DNA from: Leishmania donovani
Lineage: Eukaryota > Euglenozoa > Kinetoplastea > Trypanosomatida > Trypanosomatidae
DNA length: 64,000 nt
Direction: 5' to 3'
Assembly (NCBI RefSeq): GCF_000227135.1
Contig: NC_018239.1
Location: 322,486-386,485, forward strand
The translations under genes and the position numbers were made by a program. Shown here one piece after another: positions 20,482 through 30,876 of this stretch (within the stretch, counting starts at the first letter, position 1; each line of letters begins with the position of its first letter). The notes under the pieces were generated by a model, which was given only the letters and a program-made list of their open reading frames with translations, was not told the origin of the DNA and did no database searches.

Positions 20482-21975
20482 ATGTTGCGCCACGCTGCTC
20501 GCAGCTTGTCACCAAAGCAATGCTACATAAGCCCTCGCGTCATTGAGGCGGAATACGCCGTGCGGGGGCTGATCCCGGCGCGCGCAGATGAGATCAAGGC
20601 GGACTTGGCCACTGGCCGCGGCTCCTACGCGTTCGAAAGCCTTGTGTACTGCAACATCGGCAACCCGCAGTCGGTGGGGCAGATGCCGCTAACGTTCTAC
20701 CGACAAGTGATGGCGCTCGTGGATGCGCCGTCCCTGCTGGAAGATGCGGTAATCGCTGCGCGGCTGCCAGAGGACGCCGTTGCGCGCGCGCGCAGGTACC
20801 TTGCGGAGATTGGGACGGGTACCGGCGCGTACACAGAGTCGTTCGGCTACCGGTTTGCGCGCGCTGCCGTTGCCGAGCACATTAACAAGCTCGACCACGG
20901 CGTGAGCCCCGCTGCGACGGTGAACGATATCTGTCTGACAGACGGCGCGAGCATGGGTGCGAAGCTGTTCCTGCAGCTGCTTGTGGGCGGCGCGAGCGAC
21001 GCTGTGATGATCCCGGTTCCGCAGTATCCGCTATACTCTGCTCAGATTGCGTTACTTGGCGGGGTGAAGGTGCCCTACTTCCTGCACGAGTCGGAGGGGT
21101 GGGCGATGAAGTTGCCGGACCTTGTTGCCGCGTACGAGCGGTGCGTGACCGAGAGCGGCGCGACGCCGCGCTTGTTTGTGTGCATCAACCCCGGGAACCC
21201 GACGGGGAATGTGCTGGAGCGCTGCGTGATGGAGGACGTCGTGCGTTTCTGCCACGAGCGCGGCATGCTGCTGCTTGCGGACGAGGTGTACCAGGAGAAC
21301 GTGTATGACACACGGCGCCGGTTTTTGAGCTTTCGCGAGGTGGTACTTGGGATGCCTGAGCCGTACTGCTCGGAGACGATGCTTGTGTCGCTGCACTCGA
21401 CATCAAAAGGAGTGATTGGTGAATGCGGGCGGCGCGGCGGGTATTTCTGCATGGCGAACCTGCCTGCTGCGCTGCGCCAGCAGGTTGTGAAACTGTGCTC
21501 GATCAACCTGTGTGCAAATGTAAACGGGCAGTTGATGACTGCGCTGATGTGCTCGCCGCCGCGCGAAGGCGAAACGAGCTACGCGATGCACCAGCGCGAG
21601 TGCGACGCGATCTTTACGGGCATGAAGGAGCGCGCTGAGCTGCTGGCGCGCGAGCTTGGGAATGTGCGCGGGCTCTCGTGCCAGCCGGTGGAGGGCGCGA
21701 TGTACGCGTTCCCGAGAATTGTGTTGCCTGAGCGGTACGCCCAGCGGAACGAGGAGCTGAACGCGAAGGAGGGTCGGCGGCTTGCGCTGGACGCGCGGTG
21801 GGCGCTGGAGCTGCTGGAGTCGAGCGGGATCGTTGTTGTGCCCGGGTCTGGGTTCGGGCAGGAACCCGGGACGCTGCACTTCCGGATAACGATTCTCCCG
21901 CCTCTTGAACAGATCGATCGGATGGTGCGTGCAATCCGCGAGTTCCAGGACCGGATCTACGAGCAGTACGCGTAA
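20482..21975 (+). CDS. ALAT: Alanine aminotransferase, 497 aa
   Basis: PLP-dependent enzyme that interconverts alanine plus 2-oxoglutarate with pyruvate plus glutamate; in trypanosomatids alanine is a major excreted end product and an osmolyte. The fold-type I aminotransferase signature is complete: INPGNPTGNV near 234-243, ADEVYQENVYD near 270-280, and the PLP lysine K309 in HSTSKGVIGECGRRGGY. The length equals that of the eukaryotic alanine aminotransferases. The N-terminus (MLRHAARSLSPK) is short, basic and hydroxylated, compatible with mitochondrial import, though dual cytosolic location is possible. The ATG at 20482 is preceded by A/C-rich sequence and is the only reasonable start. Identification is confident. 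Confidence 0.96.
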   Translation: MLRHAARSLSPKQCYISPRVIEAEYAVRGLIPARADEIKADLATGRGSYAFESLVYCNIGNPQSVGQMPLTFYRQVMALVDAPSLLEDAVIAARLPEDAVARARRYLAEIGTGTGAYTESFGYRFARAAVAEHINKLDHGVSPAATVNDICLTDGASMGAKLFLQLLVGGASDAVMIPVPQYPLYSAQIALLGGVKVPYFLHESEGWAMKLPDLVAAYERCVTESGATPRLFVCINPGNPTGNVLERCVMEDVVRFCHERGMLLLADEVYQENVYDTRRRFLSFREVVLGMPEPYCSETMLVSLHSTSKGVIGECGRRGGYFCMANLPAALRQQVVKLCSINLCANVNGQLMTALMCSPPREGETSYAMHQRECDAIFTGMKERAELLARELGNVRGLSCQPVEGAMYAFPRIVLPERYAQRNEELNAKEGRRLALDARWALELLESSGIVVVPGSGFGQEPGTLHFRITILPPLEQIDRMVRAIREFQDRIYEQYA

Positions 21976-23021
21976 GGAGCTGAGTGTGCGCGTGTGCATG
22001 CGTGTTGTCAATACAAGCGGGTGAGGCTGTTCTTCTGTATGATTTTGGTAAAAAAGATCACAGTGAGGCCCTCGATGCGTGCGTGCGCCTGTGCTGTTCT
22101 CCTGTGTCTTCTCATCGCGAGCTGCGTGCGTAGGTTTTGCTTCTTCTCGTTGGCCATCTCCTCTTCCCCGCCGCCATCTTTACTTGCACTTGCCCTCCTC
22201 GTCTATACCCCGCCTTTCCGTTTACTCTGCGAGCGTATGTGTGTGTGTGTGTACGTGTACGTGTGCGTGCGTACGTAGATACGTGTGCATACGTGTGCCA
22301 GTGCGGATGTGTATGTATGTGTTTTGGCCGTTGTTTTTTTTTACATATGTTCGATATATTGGTTATATCGCACTTTTTTTCAGGCTCGCCCGCTTCCGTC
22401 CACATGTCGGAAGGGGATATATGCTCAGCGAATGAGGTCGCTGTGTGTCCGTAATGGCGTGCAAACAACCGTGAAAGAGAAGACGCCACGGACACCCACA
22501 GTGCCAAAGGTCTGGAGGAGTGGCGGCACAGAGATGTTTGTTGCCAAGCGGAATGCGACGCGCTGATGGGCTGAGGTGTGCGAGGATGTCTCACTCCTTT
22601 TATCTCTCCCATCTTGCGTGCGTACATGTCTGTGCGCCGTCGCTCACGTAGGTAAGATATGGTGGGACTCTCTCTCACATAGTGTGTAGGATATGCCACG
22701 ACTTCTTGCTGCCCCTTCTCCGCCTCTTCTCGTGGCGCTTTCCTCCGTTCGCTCCTTTCGATATATACATTTTCTCTGCGACGGGGACGTATGCTTCGCT
22801 GTTGCGTGTTTGTGTTGGCACACGATCGTTTCAACATTACGCATACTCAGCAGCTGGTTAGACCCCGCAGCCCAGACGCAGACACTTCTTCACCTGAGCA
22901 GGAGCTCTGCACACATTCCTCCCCTCTCCCCCTACACTTCGCGTGGCGTGTCGCGCTTTCATATCCATTCCGTCTCTAGTGCTGTCTGCTGCGGCTGCCG
23001 CCTCAAGTTGACGAGAGCTTC

Positions 23022-23048
<27 letters not shown>
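23022..23048. repeat. CA dinucleotide repeat
   Basis: Perfect (CA)n of about 13 units followed by degenerate CG/CA steps, in the spacer before the primase gene. Confidence 0.9.
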
Positions 23049-23052
<4 letters not shown>

Positions 23053-23787
23053 GAACACGCACGCGCCCGTACTCGCACACACGAACATAAACGAAGAGGG
23101 GCGCACCTACGCTCGCACGTATAAACGCACGTCTCTCTCTCTCTACATATAGAGAGAACGAGACTCCATCCTCTTATCACGATCCGTACACGTGCGCTTC
23201 CTTTGCGCCCCTTCTTCACCTACACTCACCGATGGTTTTCGTCTTCACGTCAGTCATCTCTTTTTCCTGTTTTCTTGGCTTTGGCCTTCACCGAAACGTT
23301 ATAGATCCTTGTACGCAGGGGCGTCTCTGTCCACTGTTGGCCCTCCCCCCATTTTCTTTGTCCATGTGTCTGTGCGTGTGCTCGAAATAGAGAGAGGAAG
23401 CTTCACACTTCCTTCTATACAGGTAAATATTTTCTTAGTCTGTTGCACTCACCAGGAACACGTACAAGTCTCTCGGTCCTTCCCTCTTGCTTCGCTTGCC
23501 GCTGATCCTCCCCATCGTTTGCGATCTACATCTCTCCGCAACGCTGCAGCACGTTCCTGATCGACTTCTCTGTCGTTCTCTTGTCTTCTTTCTCGGTACA
23601 GCTCCTCTCAAGACACTCCTGATACGTGCGCATCTGCAAGCGCACGCATACAGGAAGTAATCGTGCACGCGCGCCTACCACACGTACCTACAACGCTCGA
23701 AGAGAGCGAGCGAGAGTGAGAGCAACTCCCCTTCCTGGTGTGACCCGTGCAAAGAAGGCGCGCGCGAATCGCCGTTGCTGCGGCTCT

Positions 23788-23829
23788 TGTGTCCAACCCT
23801 CCTTTTTTTTGCGTCTTTCTGGTCCATAG
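23788..23829 (+). promoter_or_regulatory. Candidate spliced-leader acceptor for the primase gene
   Basis: A C/T tract with a run of eight or more T is followed by CCATAG; the AG at 23828-23829 would leave a 56-base 5'UTR. It also argues against the TTG-initiated extension of the frame at 23775. Confidence 0.5.
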
Positions 23830-23885
23830 AGACGTGTTCCGTTATAGAGAAGAGAGCGTCGCACGCGCAGGCACGCTCTACCATC

Positions 23886-26135
23886 ATGCGTCCATATGCC
23901 CATCTTCTTCAGCGCTGCCTAGGCGGTGCGCTGCACAATTCTCCTCTTCTTTTTGCCTCTGCGAAATCTCGTTCAAGTGGCAGCGGAGGGGGCCGCGCTG
24001 TGGCTGCTGTGGCGCCGCCGAACAGGATCGAAAACGACGGGGAGCTGCTCCGTTCGACGGAGGACAGGTACGGGGGCTCGGCGGGGTCTCGCCGACGCCA
24101 GCGCCCCACAACAGCGCAGCTACTAGCCAACCATGGTGGCGGCGGTTCTCAAGGTGCTGTCAGTGACGCTGTGAGCCCTGTGGAGCGACTTCTGAAGAAG
24201 CATGAGGTGAGTGCCGGCGGCGGCACTGCCAACGCTATCCCTGTCCCGAGCAAATCTCGGCAGAGGGTGAAAAACGGGCTCGTGGCTCCTCCCACGCGTG
24301 CCGAGGAGCCGACATCTGGTGGAGGCACAGATGATGATGGGGATGACCTTGGCGGGGCGCTTTCTCTGTTGCCTTCGGCGACACCGGCAGCAAAGCAGCA
24401 GCAGCTCTTGACGAACCCCTTCCGCGGCCTACACGCCGATGTGACCCGTAGCTACCGTGTCGACCAGCTGAGGGAGGTGGCGACAGCGGCTGACTTGATG
24501 CTCGCACGGCAGGAGAAGAAGTCCACCGCCTTCTCCTTCTTGCACTTCCGTGCCGGTGAGCGTTTCTATCAAGGGCACTGGGGGAGCGTGGCCGACATGC
24601 AGGCGCAGTTCGATGCGTTCACCGAGGCCGCGCAGACGACGCTGTCCAAGCGCATCTCGAGGCCGTACTTGCGCGGTACGCCGATCCCCGGCCTGACACT
24701 GTTCAACAACGATCTCGGCCTGCAAAGCCCGCTCGTGCAGTGCAGCTATCCCCTGATCGTTGCTCAGCGGCTGCTGCTCTTCCCCGATTACTTACGGCAC
24801 TTCCACACCATCTGCGGACGTGAGAACGTGCCCTGCGACTTCTACGCCGACATCGACCTCCCTGGCGAGTCTGCCGCCGGGGCGGAGAAGATGTTGCTGG
24901 AAGTGCTCAACTACCTGGAGGTGCGGCTGCCCGGCGTGGGCTTCACTGACCCCTTCTTTCTTGTCTTGACGAACGCCGTACCGAGCAGGGATAAGGTGTC
25001 GTACCACATTCATGCTCGGAGCTTCACACACATGAAAAACCGCCCACTCGCCAGCAACGCTGAGGCGAGCACGAACGGCAAAGCGAAACGCAAGTCCGCC
25101 AGACAGATGAAGGCCAAGGCAGCTGCATCAGCTCCGGCAGCGCCAGCCGACCGCAAGTTTGACGAGGATGACATAGACGAGGAACACGACGAAGATCCGT
25201 ACGACGACCTGAGCGACATGGTCAGCGCTGTGGATGCCGGCGGCAAGGGCTCGACGTCCTCGCGCGGCGGCAGTGCTGCCACCCCCAAGGTGGTAGCGTT
25301 CCAGGACTACCGCGCCGTGAAGCTCATCGCCGATGAGGTGAACCAAACAATCGGCCGGGACATCGTTGACCACAACTGCTACCGGACGAACGGCATGCTG
25401 CGCTGCGCCTTCAGCGCCAAGATGCCCTCTGCACAGGATCACAACTACCATCAGCAGACCGACAACGGCGCGGCGGCGGCGCGCAAGCGTCTTGTGCCGC
25501 TTGTGACCGCCTCCGACCCGGCTTTGCAGCAGCGGCTGTCGGAGACCGAGTCGGTGCTCCGCACCATGACGGACCCCGAAGTGCTGGAGCTCACTTTCGT
25601 CACGAGGCACCTGGACGCGGACGCCAAGGTGATCAAGGCCGCCCGCAAACATGCCACGAGTCTCTTGGCGCACGAGAGTGATGCCCCCGCCGAGAGTGCG
25701 GAGCAACTGCACCGCGCCGCCGTGTTGGACGCGACAACAAGGCACCGCTTTAAGCTGATTCGGCCGCGCCAGATCATGGGCCCACAGGCAACGCAGGCCG
25801 TGGAGTACGACGCCTACGGCAACGTCGTGCCGCCCTTCCTCACAGAGGCCGCAAAGTGGCGCCGCTTCAAGGCGGTCACGGCGAAGCTGCGCACCTTGCC
25901 GCCTCGAGCTGCGGAGAGCTACGACGTGTGGGTGCGTGTTGGCCTTGCCCTTCACAACTTCAGCAACGAAGACCACGTCTTCGAGGAGTGGGTGCGCTTC
26001 TCGCTCAAGTCACCGCTCAAGTACTCGCGGGAGGTCTGCCGTAAGAAGTGGATGCAGTTCGAACGCAATCCCGACGCGCTGAACTGGCGCCGTGGGTTCA
26101 ACTATCTGAACTCGACTGTGTGGCGCCAGGTGTGA
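23886..26135 (+). CDS. PRI2: Mitochondrial (kinetoplast) DNA primase of PRI2 type, AEP + PriCT-2, 749 aa
   Basis: Archaeo-eukaryotic primase (AEP) that would make primers for kinetoplast DNA replication. All three AEP motifs are visible: motif I as DFYADIDLP (D322, D324), motif II as SYHIH (S372, H374), and motif III as IVDHNCY (D495) followed by RTNGMLR, where the nucleotide-contacting Arg is expected. A PriCT-2 domain follows at about 655-725 (YDVWVRVGLALHNF, then CRKKWMQF). The first 30 residues are basic and hydroxylated, like a mitochondrial presequence. An acidic, low-complexity insert (about 395-465) separates motifs II and III. The frame opens at TTG 23775, but the ATG at 23886 fits the splice signal. 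PRI2 is preferred over PRI1 from remembered T. brucei gene order (near ALAT and COX4); a PrimPol-like paralogue is the alternative. Confidence 0.88.
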   Translation: MRPYAHLLQRCLGGALHNSPLLFASAKSRSSGSGGGRAVAAVAPPNRIENDGELLRSTEDRYGGSAGSRRRQRPTTAQLLANHGGGGSQGAVSDAVSPVERLLKKHEVSAGGGTANAIPVPSKSRQRVKNGLVAPPTRAEEPTSGGGTDDDGDDLGGALSLLPSATPAAKQQQLLTNPFRGLHADVTRSYRVDQLREVATAADLMLARQEKKSTAFSFLHFRAGERFYQGHWGSVADMQAQFDAFTEAAQTTLSKRISRPYLRGTPIPGLTLFNNDLGLQSPLVQCSYPLIVAQRLLLFPDYLRHFHTICGRENVPCDFYADIDLPGESAAGAEKMLLEVLNYLEVRLPGVGFTDPFFLVLTNAVPSRDKVSYHIHARSFTHMKNRPLASNAEASTNGKAKRKSARQMKAKAAASAPAAPADRKFDEDDIDEEHDEDPYDDLSDMVSAVDAGGKGSTSSRGGSAATPKVVAFQDYRAVKLIADEVNQTIGRDIVDHNCYRTNGMLRCAFSAKMPSAQDHNYHQQTDNGAAAARKRLVPLVTASDPALQQRLSETESVLRTMTDPEVLELTFVTRHLDADAKVIKAARKHATSLLAHESDAPAESAEQLHRAAVLDATTRHRFKLIRPRQIMGPQATQAVEYDAYGNVVPPFLTEAAKWRRFKAVTAKLRTLPPRAAESYDVWVRVGLALHNFSNEDHVFEEWVRFSLKSPLKYSREVCRKKWMQFERNPDALNWRRGFNYLNSTVWRQV

Positions 26136-28132
26136 TGATGCAAGGAGGAAGGTGGATATACGTACACGCCACGCACCTACACGCATCTTTGTGCCTCCGC
26201 GTGATACGCACATGGCCGCATGAGCTGTGGCGCTGCCAAGCGGCGAGAGACACATAGAGGAGTTGAGAAAGGGATCTGCCAGCCTTGCTTGCTGCCATTC
26301 TTTATGAAGTGCGCAAGCGTGTGTCGTTAGTGGGCCGAGGGTATCGTGTGGTGAGGAACGAAAAAGCGATGCGCGCTGGTGCGCGTGTGTGCATGTGCGG
26401 CTTGCAACAGCGTAGAAGCAGAGACCGGAGTAAGGAGTCGAGAGAAAGAACAGAACCCAAAGTGGCGGTGATGTTCCTGGTGACGGTGGTGGCGTCGGTG
26501 GTGTGGGGTCTTGAAACGTGCGTTGGTGACTACCCCAACGAAACAACGACAAAATGTTTACGCCGTTTCCCGTTCCCCCCCCCCCGCGTTCTCCAGTTGT
26601 TCATCGAACACACACCACTTAGACCCGCAGCCGCCACCATCTTTCACACTCTCACTCATACACAGTTTTCTCCGTTGGCTTGTTTCTTCACGTCCTCTCT
26701 CCTTTCCATCTCCGTGCATAGTGGGCCTGCTCTCCTCTCCAAAGTGGCTTAGTTCTAAGCACCCTCACCCCCGCCCCCTCTCTCTCGCTTTCTTTACTTA
26801 TTCTTTACTCTTCCCCGTCCGCACATCCTCAACACGTGTTTTGTGCGTATCACGGTCGCCGCACGCGCTTTACCTGTACTTCTCTCGGCGACTCTGCTCT
26901 CACCTCTTCCCCTGTGGTTGGGACGGGGTTTTTCTTTCGCTCTCGTGCTTCGATGGACGTCTCTGCCGATGCCCTTCGATTTTTTTTCTAGGCTGGCGTT
27001 TGTTTTCTTCACGACCCCCACCCTTTATAGCTGCACGTTCTACCGGTTGTGTCGCTCGGTGTGTTCTGCGGGCTCTCTCAGCGCCTTTATGTAGGCGACG
27101 TCCGTCGCTCTTTTCACTCTCTCCTGCTTGTCATGGTCTTGGCGAGTTCGTGCGTGTGTGCGTGGGGGGAGGGATCCTTTACGCAAGAGACGCGCCCGGA
27201 TGCCGGAGGGTGCTGGGAGAGGGGTTGTTGGGTGGCTGTCGCTTTAATCATGGATGAAGGATCTGGCCGGGTGTGCATTCACTAATAGGGGTTTCGGCGT
27301 CTGTGATTGCTGTCCTTGCGTACACGAGTGTATCTAGGTGCTTGTATTCATGCACGCACATGTCTTTCGCCTATCGGCCACCCTGCCCGCACCTCTCTCT
27401 CTCTCGCATTGGCGGGTGGTGGCCTGTCGTCGTTGCGGAGGCGCTTGTTTCGATGGAACATCGTTTTCATGCGCTCGTGCGCGGACGAGATCGCGCGCTT
27501 TCTTTCCCCTCGCTGGTGATGGTGGGGGTTGGGTGGATGCGCGTGCTCTCTCTCTCTCTTTCTTTCCAATTTGCGAGTGCCGCGGCGGTTTTGCACACGC
27601 TCGTGTCTTCGCTGGTCGCCTGTCGTTTGGTTCCACATGTTTTGTGCGCGCGTGCGTCTCCATCTCTCCTGCACGCCTCCACTCAATCGCTATCCGTGCA
27701 ATGTGTGAGGGCAAGGTGCACTGAATGTCTCTATCGCGTGCACGAGGGGGCAGAGTCGGGTTCGAGAGAGGGGAGGGGGGAGGTCTACCCTGCCTCTTCC
27801 TCCCTGTGTAGGCGTGCAGTTCTTCTTCGTATGTAAGGGTTGTCTTGGCATCATCTTAGTGGTAGGCTCACTTCAAGCAGCAAAAGCAGAAAAAAGCGCG
27901 GCATCCCTTTACCCCGTGCTGCACACGCGTGCGCGTGAGCGGGCGCTCGTGTCCGTGACAGGAACGACGCGCTGGCGGAAAAAAAGGAATTTTCACAGCC
28001 GTAGTTCCACAGCGTAGAAGCTGTGCCCCACGGCTGGGAGGGGGCGGCGGACAGTGCGGAGTCGCCGTCCTGCTTCCTCATTTGAATGTCGCTTCTTTGC
28101 GTACGACCACACCCGCCGTCTGACCCCTCTTC

Positions 28133-28133
<1 letters not shown>

Positions 28134-28170
<37 letters not shown>
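28134..28170. repeat. GT dinucleotide repeat
   Basis: Perfect (GT)n of about 18 units, one of the longest pure dinucleotide runs in the window and prone to length change. Confidence 0.95.
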
Positions 28171-28173
<3 letters not shown>

Positions 28174-28796
28174 TTGCACATGAGGAGTCCATGGGACTGG
28201 GTGCGAGGGCTCTGCTTCTCCGCCCCCACCTTCTTCCCAAGAGATGCCTCTCCTCGTTGTCGCTACTTCTGTCCTTACCCGGCAAAAGCGTGGCAGCCGC
28301 ACCTTCATAGCAGAGTGCGCGTGCCCGGTGCGTAGGCGTGCGTCTTTGGATGCGGTGCGGACGAGAAGGGCTGCAGCCACGTGCCGACTACACCTTTTCC
28401 TCCGTCTTCGCATCTCTCTCGGCTTTCCTCTTTGTGTCGCCGTCTTTTGCTGGTTTTCTCTGTGCGCGGCTGTATGTCTGTGTGCATGTGTGTGCGTGAT
28501 GATTGCTTTTTCATCGATACTGATGGCGCCTGCGGTGCAGATGGATGTGTCCGGCCAAGGACGTCGCCGACACGCCGAAACGGACAGGAAGAGCAACGAA
28601 GAAAAGCGAAGAAGAGACGGTGAACGCTAAGGCAGTATCAGCAGAGCATCGAACGCAACACCCGACGTCGCATCTTAAGTCCTCTCCGCACATACACACA
28701 CATATATATATATATATAAAGCTTTTTATTTTTGTGTGGCTCCACCCCCCCCCCCTGTGGGTGTGTGCATGTGTGCGTAAAAAAGAGGAAGACGCG

Positions 28797-28822
28797 TTGT
28801 CTCTCCCCCTCTCTCGCTGCAG
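28797..28822 (+). promoter_or_regulatory. Candidate spliced-leader acceptor for the LisH gene
   Basis: A C/T tract ends in GCTGCAG; the AG at 28821-28822 would give a 5'UTR of about 200 bases. Confidence 0.4.
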
Positions 28823-29022
28823 CTGGTGGCTTCGTGCACGCGCTCGCTGACGCTCTGCTTCTCCACACGACGGAGAGGGGAGAAAAGGGGCTGTTTGCAC
28901 GACGCTTATGTAGCGCGAATCCAATACAAACACACGCAGACACAGACACAGACACAGAAACACCCTGGCGTAGCGGAGAAGCGTGTGCCGTTCTCCATTT
29001 CTGTTCGTGCTGCTCGCCCACA

Positions 29023-30876
29023 ATGACGCAGCCACCGGGTGCCTCCGAGAAGGAAAAGACGGCCCGACTCGTCGCGTCACTTTCCAGACATGAGCAGGTG
29101 GAGCTCTTGGCGCAGGCGCTCTTGCGGGAGTACATGCATCGGCGCGGCCTACGCGAGACGCTGCGTACCTTTGACGCGGAGAACCCGCGCGATGAGCGCA
29201 CCATCTCATCTCGCGCTCTCATGCGTCAGCTGCTGAACATTCCTGTCGACGGGCGGCCATCACGGCTGCAGCCCACCGCTTCCTCCTCCTCGGCGAAACC
29301 GCAGGCTCCGACCTTCATGGAGGAGCTGTGCTCCTATCGGCTGACAAAGAACAGCTACCGGAGCCTGGACGGGAAGAGGGGCGGCGAGCAGCAGCGTATC
29401 CAGGAGGAAGACCCTAGTGATGTGGAGCTGCGTGCATTGCGCGAGGCAGCAGATGCACAGCGGGCGGCAAAAACCTCATGCGAGCAGAAGCAGCGCGAAT
29501 ACGAAGAGCTGCTTGCCGCGGAAGAGGCCTATCAGCAGCGCAAGGAGGGGCACAAAGAGAGGAGGAAGCGTAAGTACAAGGACAAGAGGAGGCGCAGTTT
29601 GAAGCAGCGCTCCCGTGACGACGCTGGCAGCAACGATGATGAGGCGGAGAGTGAAAGCGAGCAGAGCGATGATAGTGAGGGCAAAGAAGGAGCTGCGCTC
29701 GTCGCCGGCTACTCCCACGCGTCGAGAAGGCCACAGTGGGCCCCATCGGGCAAGCGCCGGCTGTCGGCCGAGTCCGGAAGTGGTGTGAATGCGACCGCTG
29801 TAGCGGTGGGCGCGCATTGGCAGCCACCAGGCAATGCCGCTCGAGCAGGTGCCGACCACAGCACTTCCGGCGATGGCGTCTCTCGCCGTTCTGCGAAGAT
29901 CGTTTCTGGTGGAACGGTCCGTCTTGGGCTGGACAACGCCGATATTAAGGATAGAAGCGACCACGAGAGTGAGGAGGACCCGTTCGGGCTCAGTGGGGCG
30001 AGTCGGCAGGCGCTGATGGCGCGAGTTCGCGCAGAGAGCGAGCACTGGCCGACGCAAGCTAACGGAGGTGCCACCCATGCCCATGCCAGCAGCACGAGCA
30101 ATGTTAACGGCGACGGGGGTGCCCCGGACAGTACTCTGAGCGCTGCACCTGCCGCTCTCTCGACGCTAGCCGGGCGAGGAGCAGGTGATAGGGGACTTGC
30201 CTCGCTGAGCGGCCCTCGACCAGTTGGACGGGCGGCAGCAGGATTCAACCCGAACGGCACGTATGCGTCTCCATCGTTCTCTGGGTCGCTTTCTGCCACT
30301 GTACCTGCCGGTGCCAACGGAGGCATGGCTGCGCTTCGCATGAAGGCCTCATCCATCCCGATTCCTGGCCTGAGCGCAGATGGCGCCGTGAGAGGACTGG
30401 CGAGCACGCACAGCAGTGGCTTTCCTTCGGCGATGCCGACTGTCAGTTCGGCACCGAGCATCCTGGTGAAGCACGTGAGCGCACGGCAACAGTGCGACGA
30501 TGGTGCAGCCAGCGACGGGGCACTTCATTCGTACGACCGAACCGCGCTGCCGCGCAGCAGCGCGCTAGCCGGCAGCAACGGCGGCAGCACTGCGCGCACT
30601 GCTGCCGCCTGCATTCCGTCACCGAACGCTTCTGCTCTGAGCGAGTCGGCCTCCCCGGTGTTCTCTGTGGCTTCGCGATCCCCCGCCAGCAACGCTGGCG
30701 GATCAGGCGGAGGCGGGGGCAGTGGACTGCGCCACGGTATCGGGTTCCGCACTTCGTCTACCTCGGCGGAAGGGACGGCGTCCTCGTCCGCCGCATTCAT
30801 CGGCGCTGCCGACCCCGCTGCCGGTGCTGCAAAGCCGAGCCGCAAAGAGCGCCGTGTAAAGCTGCTCGTGGATTGA
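29023..30876 (+). CDS. LisH-motif protein with charged and low-complexity tail, 617 aa
   Basis: A LisH dimerisation motif sits at about residues 26-58 (LLAQALLREYMHRRGLRETL, then RTFDAENPRDERTISSRALM). Its pattern is like the N-terminus of MINDY4/FAM188B proteins, with a 'LREY..RRGL..T' helix and a following 'P....I..R..L...L' segment. No deubiquitinase catalytic domain follows. Residues about 125-230 are highly charged (RKEGHKERRKRKYKDKRRR, then an acidic Ser/Glu stretch) and the rest to 600 is Ser/Ala/Gly-rich. A basic end (PSRKERRVKLLVD) closes the protein and may be conserved. LisH proteins often work at microtubules, centrosomes or in E3 ligase complexes; no specific role is claimed. The frame opens at TTG 28732; the first ATG, at 29023, was chosen. 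Confidence 0.85.
   Translation: MTQPPGASEKEKTARLVASLSRHEQVELLAQALLREYMHRRGLRETLRTFDAENPRDERTISSRALMRQLLNIPVDGRPSRLQPTASSSSAKPQAPTFMEELCSYRLTKNSYRSLDGKRGGEQQRIQEEDPSDVELRALREAADAQRAAKTSCEQKQREYEELLAAEEAYQQRKEGHKERRKRKYKDKRRRSLKQRSRDDAGSNDDEAESESEQSDDSEGKEGAALVAGYSHASRRPQWAPSGKRRLSAESGSGVNATAVAVGAHWQPPGNAARAGADHSTSGDGVSRRSAKIVSGGTVRLGLDNADIKDRSDHESEEDPFGLSGASRQALMARVRAESEHWPTQANGGATHAHASSTSNVNGDGGAPDSTLSAAPAALSTLAGRGAGDRGLASLSGPRPVGRAAAGFNPNGTYASPSFSGSLSATVPAGANGGMAALRMKASSIPIPGLSADGAVRGLASTHSSGFPSAMPTVSSAPSILVKHVSARQQCDDGAASDGALHSYDRTALPRSSALAGSNGGSTARTAAACIPSPNASALSESASPVFSVASRSPASNAGGSGGGGGSGLRHGIGFRTSSTSAEGTASSSAAFIGAADPAAGAAKPSRKERRVKLLVD

Larger units (their letters stand above)
21976..23885 (+). 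other. Intergenic spacer, 1.9 kb
   Basis: No gene supported. It contains TG/TACG-type repeats near 22230-22320, a CA repeat at 23022-23048, T-rich patches and a short pyrimidine-AG signal at 23788-23829 just before the primase gene. Confidence 0.7.
26136..29022 (+). other. Intergenic spacer, 2.9 kb
   Basis: No gene supported. It holds a C-run near 26576-26585, several CT-rich tracts (26640-26800, 27380-27400, 27550-27570), a perfect TG repeat at 28134-28170, a TA repeat at about 28702-28718 and a pyrimidine-AG signal ending at 28822. Short frames across it encode repeat-derived peptides in several frames at once. Confidence 0.65.

Noticed and set aside
26285..26752. 155-residue frame with a hydrophobic stretch
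   Set aside because: Starts at TTG, carries no conserved pattern and ends in pyrimidine-rich spacer.
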